NCBI RefSeq assembly: GCF_000835495.1
Contig: NW_015622541.1
Span: 6,634,001 to 6,698,000, forward strand
DNA length: 64,000 nucleotides
From: Cladophialophora immunda
Lineage: Eukaryota > Ascomycota > Eurotiomycetes > Chaetothyriales > Herpotrichiellaceae
Reading direction: 5' to 3'
Positions within the stretch are counted from its first letter, which is position 1. Every line of letters starts with the position of its first letter. The translations under genes were made by a program, and so were the position numbers. Shown here one piece after another: positions 1 through 9,819 of the stretch. A model generated the notes under the pieces. It searched no databases, was not told the origin of the DNA, and saw only the letters and a program-made list of their open reading frames with translations.

Positions 1-589
1 CCAGTGTCTGCCCATTGTGCCACCAATGCCGCTGTCCTGGCCGCAGTATCGGCCGGCGCCTTGTCAGTCGAACATGCATTTTACACCGACGACGAGACCC
101 TGTTGCACATCAAAAAACACAATGCAATCCTGGTCCCGACACTCGCGGTCTGCGAGCGCTTGCACAAGTTGAAATTTCCAGAGGTCCTGAAAAGAACGTA
201 TCGTGCCTGGGAATTAGGGGTACGCCTTGGTAGGTCATTCACATATATACTGCCCATGCAAAATACGTGCTAATCAACCAATATTAGCTTGCGGAGGTGA
301 CACAGGCACATATCCACATGGAGAAAATGCACGGGAAATAGAGCTTATGATTGAAGCTGGCATCCCGGTAGAAGACGCTCTAGCCGCAGGCACTGTCGAA
401 GGTTGGCACGCGTGTGGTGGTGATCGATGTGGGCGACGGTTCGGATGGTTCGAGAAAGGAACCGCTGCGGATATTATCGCCCTTGACACTGACCCAAGGG
501 ACGATAAAGGAGCTCTGAGAAAGGTCTCCTTTGTGATGAAAGATGCCCGGATCTGGAAGCACGACGGGCTGGCTGTTGGTATGATCTAG
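1..589 (+). CDS. Amidohydrolase (imidazolonepropionase/prolidase-like), C-terminal part
   Basis: The 5' part lies before the window; codons run in frame from base 1. Two exons are visible, <1..229 and 288..589, around a 58-nt intron with a GCTAAT branch site; splicing gives ...GVRLACGGDTG..., restoring the metal-binding Asp loop (GGDTG) of the COG1228-type amidohydrolases. An upstream VEH motif fits the conserved His of the barrel. The end (KGTAADIIALDTDP...VMKDARIWK) is the usual C-terminal beta-sandwich of this superfamily. These metal enzymes hydrolyse C-N bonds of cyclic or linear amides, imides or X-Pro peptides; the substrate cannot be told from this piece. It sits next to an amidase, an aminotransferase and a permease, which suggests nitrogen-compound catabolism. 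The N-terminal HxH metal site is outside the window, so activity cannot be judged. Confidence 0.85.
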
Positions 590-711
590 ATCTGAACTAT
601 TACATGGGGTGCACAAAGCCCCCAAGTACTGTGAACAAGGCTGTACAGCATTGGGCTCATCATTGAGTGCATAAAAAAAGAATTATGAGACCCGGACAGC
701 ACATGCATTCT

Positions 712-1941
712 TCAATCATTGTCATCGTGCCATATCCCAGCCGCCCTATGTTGCGAGATACATTCGTTAGAGATCTGAAAACAGACCGGAATGGATCTAA
801 GACGAACGTACCATGCAGGATCGGCGTATCTCCTGGGCATTTTGCGCCCAATTGTGTCAATCAATTTAATGTCGTCGTCACTCAAGCTGAAGGTTTCGAG
901 GTTCTCCCGAATGCGCTTTTCGGATGCCTTGTGATTCATCCTGAATGAGTACCTCTCTGGTCGAGAATACTACCTGGGTCCTCGGACTTGACTTACCGAT
1001 TTTGGGACCACGGCCCAGCCTTTCTGCGTGCCCCAGGCAATGAGGCACTGTCCCACGTTCTTCCCATTCCGCGATGCAATTTGTTGTAAGTCGGCATCTT
1101 GAATGAGCGAAGATGAAGGAGAGCCCAGTGGCGAGTAAGCTATCAGAGCAATGTTCTTGGACCTGCAGTAGTCGACCAGTCTGTCCTGAGGCAGAGATGG
1201 ATGCAATTCCACCTGATTAGCAGCAGGTATAATGGTGGCTTGGGAGAGAAGAGTGTCGAGATTGACCGTGCTGAAGTTGCTCACTCCGATCGCCTTGACC
1301 TTGTCTGGGTACTTGCGAAAGACGGCTTCCATTGACTTCCAAGTGCGGACAAAGTCCCAGTCCTTCTCATAGTCTGGAGAGCCGTCCGGAAGCGTGGGTG
1401 CCTTTGCATCATTTCCCTTGGGATTGAGCGGGACAGGCCTGAAGCCGGATCAACACATTGACGGCGGGCTCAGAAAAATATCAGGATCATACCAATGCAT
1501 GAGCCAAAGGTCGAGGTATCCGATTCCTAAAGCCTCAAGGCTTCGGTTCAATGCCTCCTCGACACGGCTAAGCCATGTACACCAGACTTTGTCCGTGACG
1601 AAGATGTCTCCTCGAGGGATTTTGGACTCTCGGATCGCTTCCCCGATGGCTGCTTCATTCCTGGACAAATTATTCTTGTCAGATTCAACGTTTTGCCATA
1701 CAATTAATGGCAAGCTCGCTTGCGAAACGTACTGATAAGAAGCTGCTGTATCGATGTGCCGGTAACCAGCCTCCAGGGCAAGGGATACCCCTGCAAATTT
1801 GGTCAAATTGCCGTTGCCATGTTTGTATCCAAGCTGCTATATACCTCGTTTTGCATCTTTACCGGTCGACTGCCACGTCCCCAGCCCGATGAGAGGCAGT
1901 TTGGCTCCAGTATTCAGATACATCACTCGTTCACCTGCCAT
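712..1941 (-). CDS. Aldo/keto reductase
   Basis: Five exons on the minus strand: 1941..1863, 1790..1733, 1660..1493, 1438..997 and 927..712, giving 320 residues, the normal AKR length. The spliced start reads MAGERVMYLNTGAKLPLIGLGTWQST, a typical AKR beta-strand entry. The catalytic tetrad is complete: Asp40 and Tyr45 (HIDTAASYQNE), Lys70 (FVTDKVW) and His101 (LMHWP). IGVSNFS and VVPKS...KRIRENLETF form the NADPH site. The enzyme should reduce aldehydes or ketones to alcohols with NADPH in the cytosol. The last intron (996..928, ending CACAAG) was chosen because it gives the family spacing KS-x4-RIR-x-N; other acceptors are possible. The extreme C-terminus after DPAW is unlike relatives, so another small intron may be missed there. 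It is divergent from the aminotransferase gene. Confidence 0.85.
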
Positions 1942-2226
1942 GTTGCAACTTTGGTGCACATCATCCGTGTTCTTCTCAGAAGCAAATCTAGGCTATGTAC
2001 TTCATGTGGACGTTCTAGCGCCGAACAAACCCCTGGCTCACAGCGCCGTCACCGTCGTAGTCACCTTCAATCGTGACGCGGATTAGCCCGCTCAAGCTCA
2101 GTTTCCTATCGGCCATCAACCGCCCATTTCACCTCTTCCTACCAGCTTCACCTTTATAGAAATGATGATGTTTTATCCTCATCGAGAGGTTGCTTGAAAG
2201 TTGGCAGTAGCCTCGAGGACTTGAAA
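1942..2226. promoter_or_regulatory. Divergent promoter, aldo/keto reductase and aminotransferase
   Basis: This 285-bp spacer separates two start codons facing away from each other. It holds a TTTATAG box at about 2154-2160 on the aminotransferase side. A CGATAG at 2106-2111 (minus strand) fits the HGATAR core of GATA nitrogen regulators such as AreA. A CGG-N7-CCG pair lies at 2110-2122, one base wider than the pairs before the P450 gene. Function is inferred only from position and motif match. Confidence 0.4.
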
Positions 2227-3888
2227 ATGCCATCCGCTACGCAGACTTTTGTGCTGTCCGAGGCGACGCAAGAAGTACTCAACGACTATGATGAACACGT
2301 TACTGGTGGCTTCGCACCACTTCCAGTAGGAAACGACGTAGTCATTGATGTGAAATCAAGCACGCTAATATTGTGGCAGGTGGCAATTGCGAAAGCCAAG
2401 AATGCTGCCGTCTGGGATGTCGATGGAAAACAATACCTGGACTTTGTATGATGCGGGAACCGCTTAGTCTACCAATGGCAAGGCAATTACTGACAGACCC
2501 GAAAGTTAAGCATGTATTCAGTGGTGAACATGGGACATGGACATCCACGCATTGTCTCAGCCGCTATAGACTCCATGAAAGAAGCAGCATGCGTCAACAT
2601 TGCATTCCACAACCCCTTGTATGGCCGATTGGCCAAACGACTCTACGAGGTGAGAGACTCGTTGATACTCAACTCACCTCCTCAGGCTGACTGATATATT
2701 GTCTGCAGGTATTCGGCTATGACAAATTTGTGGGCATGACCAGTGGATCCGAGGCTGTGGACGCTGCGGTGAAGATTGCCAGGAAATGGGCCTATTTCGT
2801 CAAAGGCATTCGAGACGGTAGTTGTCACATTCTTACGGCCACGGCGTGCTATCATGGCGTGTCACTGTCGACAGTGTCTTTGGCCAGCAAGAAAGCTGAC
2901 CGTGAGTGACCTCTTGAGACCTCGGGCGCTAGCAGAACTTGACTTACATTACATATTCAGATTTCAGCCAATACCTCCCGAATGTCGGATCGACTGCACC
3001 GAGTGGAACGTCGGTGCGTTATGGAGTGATCGAGGATCTACGGAAAGCGCTGTCAGAAGATGGCGCGAAGATCGGTGCGTTTATGATCGAACCAATCCAG
3101 GGCTCAGCAGGGTGAGTGTGTTGCCTCGACTCTGGACAAGCAGTCTGGGCCATCAAGAGGCTGACGATATGTTACAGTATCATCGTCCCACCGCCAGGCT
3201 ACGTTGCCGAAGCCGCGGCACTATGCAAAGAACATAATGTACTGTTCATCGCGGATGAGATCCAAACCGGCTTTGGCAGAACTGGGTCCAACTTGTGCCA
3301 CCAGCGGGACGGCGTCAGGGCAGATCTCGTGGTGCTAGGGAAAGCCTTGTCCGGAGGCCTCTATCCCATGTCTGGCGTCATGGGGCCCTCGCGTATAATG
3401 GATATCATCTCACCCTACGAGTAAGTCTTGCCCTGGTGCTTGATGTCTGCGCTAGCTCTATCTGATGACACATCCACAGAGTTGGCACGACCATGGCAAA
3501 CAACCCTCCCGGGTGTGCCGCTGCCTTGGCTGCACTGGATGTTCTGGAAGAAGAGAAACTCTCGGACCGTGCAAACTACTTGGGCGGGCTCTTACTGGAG
3601 AAGCTGCGCTCATTTAATCTTCCTCATGTGATTGAATATATGGGCAGTGGCTTGTTCATTGCCGCCGTCATTGAGCAGAAGCCGCCCAAGGTTACTGGAA
3701 GGAGGATTACGGCTTTGCTGGCGCAGAGAGGCGTCCTCGCAAGCGCTACTGGTATGGGGAACCGGATCAGATTCTGCCCACCATTGACCATCAGCGAAGA
3801 GGATCTTTTGAGGGGCGCAGAGATTATAGCGACGGCATTTGCAGACGTGGAGGATATGGGAGAAATCCCCGGCGAAGCAGTTCTCTAA
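2227..3888 (+). CDS. Class III (ornithine-type) PLP aminotransferase
   Basis: Seven exons: 2227..2325, 2380..2445, 2506..2649, 2709..2901, 2961..3111, 3178..3420 and 3480..3888, giving 434 residues. The spliced protein follows ornithine aminotransferase closely: [80 protein letters not shown] and LGKALSGGLYPMS. The PLP lysine is Lys273, and Asp244 should hold the pyridine nitrogen. The phosphate-binding segment reads VGTTMANNPPGC where true ornithine aminotransferases have GSTYGGNPLGC, so the substrate may be another omega-amino compound. The reaction moves an omega-amino group to 2-oxoglutarate, leaving a semialdehyde. No mitochondrial presequence is seen, so it is probably cytosolic, like the fungal arginine-catabolic enzyme. 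A neighbouring reductase could act on the aldehyde produced. Confidence 0.88.
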
Positions 3889-4269
3889 GCTACGTATCCA
3901 CTCGTGAGTGATTTGCCAGCAACTTGAATAAGATGTGACAACAGCGTATTATGCGAAGAGGTTTCGTAGTTGACGAAACTATATTATTGAAATCAGTCTG
4001 GCAATGATACCATGAAATTGTAGTTTTACGGACGATATTTTCCCCTCCATACTCGAAGTCTTGTTGATCAGAGCACCCCCCGAGGCTGCGAGCCCTAAGG
4101 GAGAACCGTATAAAGAGTCACTGGTTATATCAGCCTTGATACAGGACAGACTTTGAATGTTGACGGTGTTCGCCGAGCCGACTTCAAGAATTGACGGTAT
4201 TCGCCGCGTGAATCAAAGTCTTTTGGCATATATTATACCACAAAACGGGTTTTTGAGGTCTAAGTCGTT
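3889..4269. other. Intergenic region, P450 promoter
   Basis: This spacer has no ORF of interest. It contains a TATAAAG at 4109-4115, the paired CGG-N6-CCG palindromes at 4160-4206 (listed separately), and an AT-rich stretch at 4226-4240 shortly before the P450 start. Confidence 0.5.
4160..4206. promoter_or_regulatory. Paired 16-bp direct repeat containing CGG-N6-CCG palindromes
   Basis: Two copies of TTGACGGTRTTCGCCG start at 4160 and 4191 and differ at one base. Each holds CGG (4164-4166; 4195-4197) and CCG (4173-4175; 4204-4206) spaced by six bases. Inverted CGG triplets with fixed spacing are the classic target of dimeric Zn2Cys6 regulators, and six is the spacing known for yeast Ppr1. 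They lie 64-110 bp before the P450 start codon, a natural place for an upstream activating site. The binding protein is not identified. Confidence 0.55.
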
Positions 4270-6129
4270 ATGATTAAATCCCAGATCATGGAATTCTCAT
4301 TTCTAAGCTGGACCAGCGAGCCTCGCCTGTATTATCTACTGGGTATTGTGTTGATATTGTTGGTATGCTGGCGAGCATTAGACTACGTTGATGGTCGTCG
4401 CCCTATCAAAAACATTCCGGTAATCCCTGGCGCAAAACCAATCATCGGTACCACAACTCCCAAAACCCCAGTGGCTGGGTCCTCAGCTGAAGAATAGTTC
4501 TTGAACTCCACTGACATGCGGCAGGGCATCTGGGATTACTTGGTGGGACGCAGGGTCAACACGATGCCACAATATGGACTCAATGGTCCAGAACTTACAA
4601 TGCCCCTGTCTTTCAGCTCCGATACGGCACTCGACGCGTCGTCGTTATAAACACGATGGCAGTCGTCCGAGGTCTGGTCACGGGATCAAATGCTGCTGCG
4701 CTCTCATCACGACCACATGAGCCGATCATGAGCCAAACATTTGGGCTGGGAGTGGGAACTCAACCCATGTGCGACCGGCTGAGAAGAATGCGAACGGCCG
4801 CTCTGAAGTCGGTGGCTCGGCCGACATGGGCCTTCCTTGACCCTGCGGTCCATCACCAAACCTGCGTCATGGAGGCCGATTTGAAGATTCGCGGCCGAGA
4901 TGGGACTGTCTCTTTGGACCCATTCCCATTGCTTCAACGATTGACCATGAATCTCAGTTTCCAGATCACATACGGGATTCAGATTGACAACGCCGAGGAG
5001 GCCCGGTACCAGGGCATTCTGAAACAGGCCGCACATGTCAGCCGGATTCAATCGGTGACCAAGACATGGGCCAACTTCATTCCGATCTTGATGTGGACGC
5101 CGCGGGTACGAAGAGACATCAAGCTTGCTCGAGCGGGCCAGGCGATGCGCGTTGCATATCAAAGAGATCTGTTCGATCAGTTGATCAGGGAAAGGAAATC
5201 AGGAAAGCGGCCGGCCTGCATTGCAGCGTCTCTGCTGGATGATAGTGAAGCTAAACTAGACCAAGGTGCGTCACTCCATTGCAGGTTTTTGTGTCAGTCT
5301 AATATATCATAGACGAAATCGACGCCATTTGCAGGGCCATGCTACAAGGGGGAGTGGAGACTATTGCTGGCACGCTTGTGGGTGGGCTAGGAAGCATTTC
5401 AACACTGGCCGGTCAAAAGATCCAGGAAACTGCATACAATGCAATCCTGAAGGAGTATGGAGATGCAGACATCGCCTGGAAGGAGGCATTCTCCCCTGAA
5501 AGAGTGCCCTATCTCTCGGCTCTCTATAAAGAGTGCTTGGTGCGTGTCCAAACCACGAGTACCTTGTTCGCCTCGCAGGACTGACTGTGTCGAAAGCGCT
5601 TCTATACTGTCTCAGCTGGCGGTCTCCCCCACGAAACCCTGCGGGATGTGCACTACGCCGACATGATCATTCCCTCAAAGACCATCGTGTACTTCAACAA
5701 TGAAGGCATCAACCACGGTATGTCCATACTATTCGGAGAATTACGTCCCCTGGCACTGGTATGGAAGGTGTCACTAACACAAACATCATAGATGATGAGT
5801 TCTACGGAGACGGCAACGTCTTTCGTCCTGAAAGATGGCTTGAAGAACCCCTCGTGGGCCTCAAAGGCCTCGGCCACGTGGCTTACGGGCCTGGTCCGCG
5901 AATATGTCCAGCAATGCATATTTCTAACCATATCATGTACGCGCTCTTGATGCGGTTGATTCTGGACTTCCGCATCACCGCGGACGAAAAGGCACCGCCG
6001 GTGACGGATGGAGCACACTTTGGACCGGGCTTGGAGGGGTTAAACAAGACTCCTTACCCATTCAAATTGTACTTTATCCCCAGGAATGACGACGCCGCTA
6101 AAAGGATTTTCAGAGGTGTAATAGAATAG
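4270..6129 (+). CDS. Cytochrome P450 monooxygenase
   Basis: Five exons: 4270..4447, 4525..5265, 5313..5539, 5597..5717 and 5792..6129, giving 534 residues. An N-terminal membrane anchor (about residues 18-40) points to the ER membrane. The proline-rich hinge (IPVIPGAKPIIG) follows. The I-helix has GGVET (319-323), the K-helix ExxR is Glu380-Arg383, and the haem loop is AYGPGPRICPA with Cys461 as the iron ligand. The usual F-x-x-G-x-R-x-C-x-G is changed at both ends (Phe to Tyr454, Gly to Ala463). It needs NADPH-P450 reductase and should hydroxylate a small organic substrate; the family cannot be assigned, though the layout resembles fungal phenylacetate-hydroxylase-type P450s. A start at Met7 (4288) is also possible. 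Without the first intron the gene would look truncated at 4497; with it the reading frame is intact. Confidence 0.9.
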
Positions 6130-6765
6130 ACCTAGGCTTGATCTGAAAATGGCGCCTACTTGGAAGGTAGGACTAGGCCACCTAAGTATACAGCCTGAAA
6201 GAATCTGATACGAAAATCGTGTTGCGTCGCTGTACCAAGTGGCATGCTGTATTCTGCAATCCGGCAATGGGCAAATATTGTTTACGAGAGTGTTTCGATA
6301 GTGGTATTGAGAGTCAAGAAACTGACCCCCTTTAGTAATGAAGAGTCCCCAAAAGACAGACAAGAACGTCGCTGAGTCTCAATCGAGATCGATCAAGGAG
6401 ATTTCCAGAAGCATAGGCCAAATCAACACAAGCTCACATATGGTGGGGAGTGTATTTGTCCCAGTGCTTGGTGGCTTATCGACGCCGTTGGCGCGGGTAT
6501 CACCGAGAAGACACGCAATCAGCACGCCTATTGCCGTGCTCAGGTGCTGGCTCTTCTTCAGTACCCTGGACCAGGAAGCGGCACCCAGGAAGACTTGAAT
6601 AGCCGCACTATGGTGTTGGCATTGCTTAGACCCTTGCCGGAACGCAGTAAACAATCGAGTTCGAGCAGCCCAAGTTTTGGTGACAACCGGTGTGGGTGAG
6701 GCGGCAGTTCCATTACTTTACTGCTGTACCCCAAACAAGGCTTTGAAACGGAGCCCTAGAGAAAA
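6130..6765. other. Intergenic region between P450 and amidase
   Basis: No gene is recognised in this 636-bp stretch. Small ORFs on both strands (for example minus 6379-6654) have no motif that can be named. It should include the P450 3' end and the amidase promoter. Confidence 0.4.
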
Positions 6766-8932
6766 ATGACCATCGCTCCAGATTGGAGATCAATAGCGAA
6801 GGTGCCATGTTGGAGCCAGAGCCTTCCTTGATCTAACGTCCACTAACAGAAAAGCCAGGCTACTCAAGAGAGTGTTCTCAAGAAAATCCCAGAAGAATGG
6901 CGTCTGCCGGTAGGGTGTGCGTCTCCAGACCTAAAAGACGTTTCCAGGATTCCGGAGACGTGTGGTATTCTCCTGTCGAAGGAGCTCGACATCACCGGTA
7001 GTGTCGACGCCACTTTTATCCTGGAGAAAATACATTGCAGACAATGGACAGCCGAAGAAGTCATGGTGGCATTCTGCAAACGTGCGGCAATTGCTCATCA
7101 GCTGGTGAGTGGACAGGCCGCGAGCAATGTCCGGCTCTTTCAAAGATCTAATCATGCTGTCATTAGACAAATTGCCTCACAGAAATCTGCTTTGAAGAAG
7201 CTATTGCTCAGGCCAAAGCACTAGATGCTGAGCTGGAAAGGACCAGTAAGCTGGCTGGACCATTGCATGGCCTTCCCATCAGCCTGAAGGATCACATCAA
7301 TGTTGCTGGGCTCAGGTCCACCATGGGGTACTGCGCTTTGGCGGAGAATCGCCCAGAAGAGGATGCTGTGATTGTCAAGGTTCTGAAAGCAGCCGGGGGC
7401 ATCATATTTGTCAAGACCACCATGCCGGTCACTGGAATGGTGAACAAAACCCACGTCCATCGAGTCAAAGGCCTCCCTTTCTGACTCCTTTTACAGGTTA
7501 CGGAGACAACCAGTAACCTGTTCGGACGGACCACTCTGGGCCACAACCGTCTGTTGACTCCGGGCGGCAGTTCTGGAGGCGAAGGAGCCCTGATCGGCCT
7601 GAGAGGCTCACCCATGGGCTGGGGGACCGATGTAGGGGGCTCGATTCGAGTCCCCTCCGCGTTCAGCGGTATCTACGGCATCAAACCATCCTCTCGACGC
7701 CTGAGCGTAGACGGCCTAAGCGCGAACGTCCGAGGGGCAATTTCCATTCCCGGGGTCATTGGTCCCATGTCGCTATCCATCCGTGACCTTGAGTTGGTCT
7801 GCAAGCTTCTCACAGAAGCCGAACCGTGGCTGGAAGATCCCAACGTGATGATGAAGGAGTGGAAGCCTCGACCCAAGATTGAACGGAGCTTGAGAATCGG
7901 AATCATGGCGTTCGATGGCGTGGTCATGCCGCACCCACCCATTCTCCGAGCAATGAAGACTGCTGCCGATAAGCTTCGTTCGGCGGGACATGACGGTATG
8001 CTGTTCACAAGAACGGAGTGCTTTTGCGAGACCATCCTGACATTTCTCTAGTCGTCGATTTCGAGCCATACGGGAGCCTGAAAGCCTGGGAGATCGCGGT
8101 GAGTCATTTGTCACTCGCTTACTTGAAATACAGCTTGAATTGTCCTTTGGTTGACCGCGAGAATAGTTTCCAATCTACTATGCCACAGGAGCCAAAGAGA
8201 TGAGGGACCTTATAGAAGCGTCCGGGGAGCCGTGGCCACCCGCGGCAGGAAAAATCAGCAACAGCCCTGCTGTTCGGGATCGAAAGCTGACTGTGAAGGA
8301 GCTCTACGAGGTCAGTAGCCCGTTCCTATAGTTCATTACCGGGAGATTACCGTACTGACCTACGGATTCGCAGCTCAATGCTACCCGTGACCAATACAAG
8401 AAGGGTTATCTTCGGCATTGGAAGAAAACGGCGTCCCAAACCAAGTCTGGTGAACCGATTGATGTCCTTTTATGCCCAACTGCTTCGTCTGCGAGCTTTC
8501 CACATGACTTTCTGCCGTAAGTCGATTCGAAAACCGTGGTCCCAATGTGTGGGTATGTATTGCCAGAAGACTGCTGACCTTCCTTCTCTTTCTCCTCCAG
8601 GTGGTGGGGATATTCCAGTCAGTACAACATGCTGGACATGCCCGGAGTTGTCATCCCGGTTGGTAAGGTTGACAAGACCGTGGACGTCAAAGACAAGACT
8701 TACTCTCCTGTGACAAAATGGGACCAGGAGAACTATGACATGTGTATGTTCACTTCTCCTTCGTCTGATCACATTGGTGCCGCCTGTGCTGAAACAAGGG
8801 ACAGATGATCCCGAGCTCTGGGATGGCGCTCCGCTGGCTGTTCAGGTGGTCGGAAGGAACCTTGATGATGAGTTTGTGCTTTCTTGTGCCAGCACTATTG
8901 ATGAGGTGTTGAACGACAAGGCCCCTTCATAG
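6766..8932 (+). CDS. Amidase (amidase-signature family, fungal acetamidase-like)
   Basis: Nine exons: 6766..6801, 6850..7104, 7167..7439, 7497..7995, 8052..8098, 8167..8310, 8374..8516, 8601..8743 and 8799..8932, giving 557 residues, close to the acetamidase AmdS. The start MTIAPDWRSIAKKSQ and the IPEEWRLP and GILLSKELDIT segments match that family's N-terminus. The Ser-cisSer-Lys triad is complete: Lys138 (PISLKDH), Ser213 (TPGGSSGGEG) and Ser237 (GTDVGGSIR). The enzyme hydrolyses amides to acids and ammonia in the cytosol. The donor at 7440 was preferred over one at 7434 because it gives the family spacing before ETTSNLFGRT. The gene is cut into small exons (36 and 47 nt), so automatic annotation will often miss its ends. 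With the permease and amidohydrolase nearby it fits a nitrogen-scavenging route; GATA control is likely but not shown. Confidence 0.92.
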
Positions 8933-9819
8933 AAGTGGCCTGGGGAGTGAAGGGATCTGTAGCCCCTCAGCTTGCATATGCCCCGTTGTTTGGCTCTGAA
9001 AGTTCTACCCTCCCATCGAGGATTTCACACTCTGTCAGCTAGCCCAGTATGTATCTCTGATACAGTCCAATGTAGATTCAATGCCACTGGTGCTGATATC
9101 TGATACCCGAGGTGACCAGTCGGAATTAGGTACGGGTAAGTAACCACAGGCAATCGTACCCCGTCGGCAGGTAATTTGATAGGGCAACATGGTAATGGAT
9201 AGAGGAATGGATCCAAAATGCGGTGGTAAATTGGCGCTGATACTCACGGCAAAGGTCACCCAAAGGGGGCGTTGCACGGAGAACCGACTGTCTCTCAACT
9301 TTATTGCTTATAACCTTGCTTGAACAGGCTATAGGATTTCGCCCACTAGCCTAAAACAGTGCCAATGCGGGTACAGAATACGCCCACACCACAATTTGTT
9401 CGTGTGATGACCTAGAGTGGGCTCCTTGTTCTAGACCATTTGGGTGGCGTCGCCTGCTTGCTCAGGTCCCTATCTTACGTCGGAGGCCAGTACCAGCTAT
9501 CATCCAAAGCGTATTCGATACTCATAAATGTCATTAGCCGGCTAGCCAAGTATTTGGCAGATCGTATTTGAGCGGTGAAGGCGGCACAATATCATTTCGG
9601 TCGGCGGAGTTCTGCGAAGTTATAACTGGATTTCTCGCATGTAGCCGTCCCCAGATCGATAGCGATGAGCCCTCCGTCCCCAGGCTGTCTCGTGCTCGGA
9701 AATAATATATCAGCGTAGAAGTGTCAGTGTCGACGACATACTCCAGAAAAGTGTGTATAGTCGTGACATATGAACTGGGTATCCTTCTTCTACGTATAGA
9801 GAGCCACAACGTTTCCACT
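8933..9819. other. Intergenic region before the permease gene
   Basis: No gene is recognised in these 887 bases; ORFs on both strands are short and lack known motifs. An in-frame ATG at 9721 could extend the permease by 33 residues, but that extension is not typical of the family. Confidence 0.4.

Noticed and set aside
4497..4656. P450 as pseudogene with an early stop
   Set aside because: A normal 77-nt intron removes the stop and restores the family sequence.
6379..6654. Minus-strand frame with hydrophobic stretches, possible transporter fragment
   Set aside because: No family motif can be named and no continuation was found on either side.
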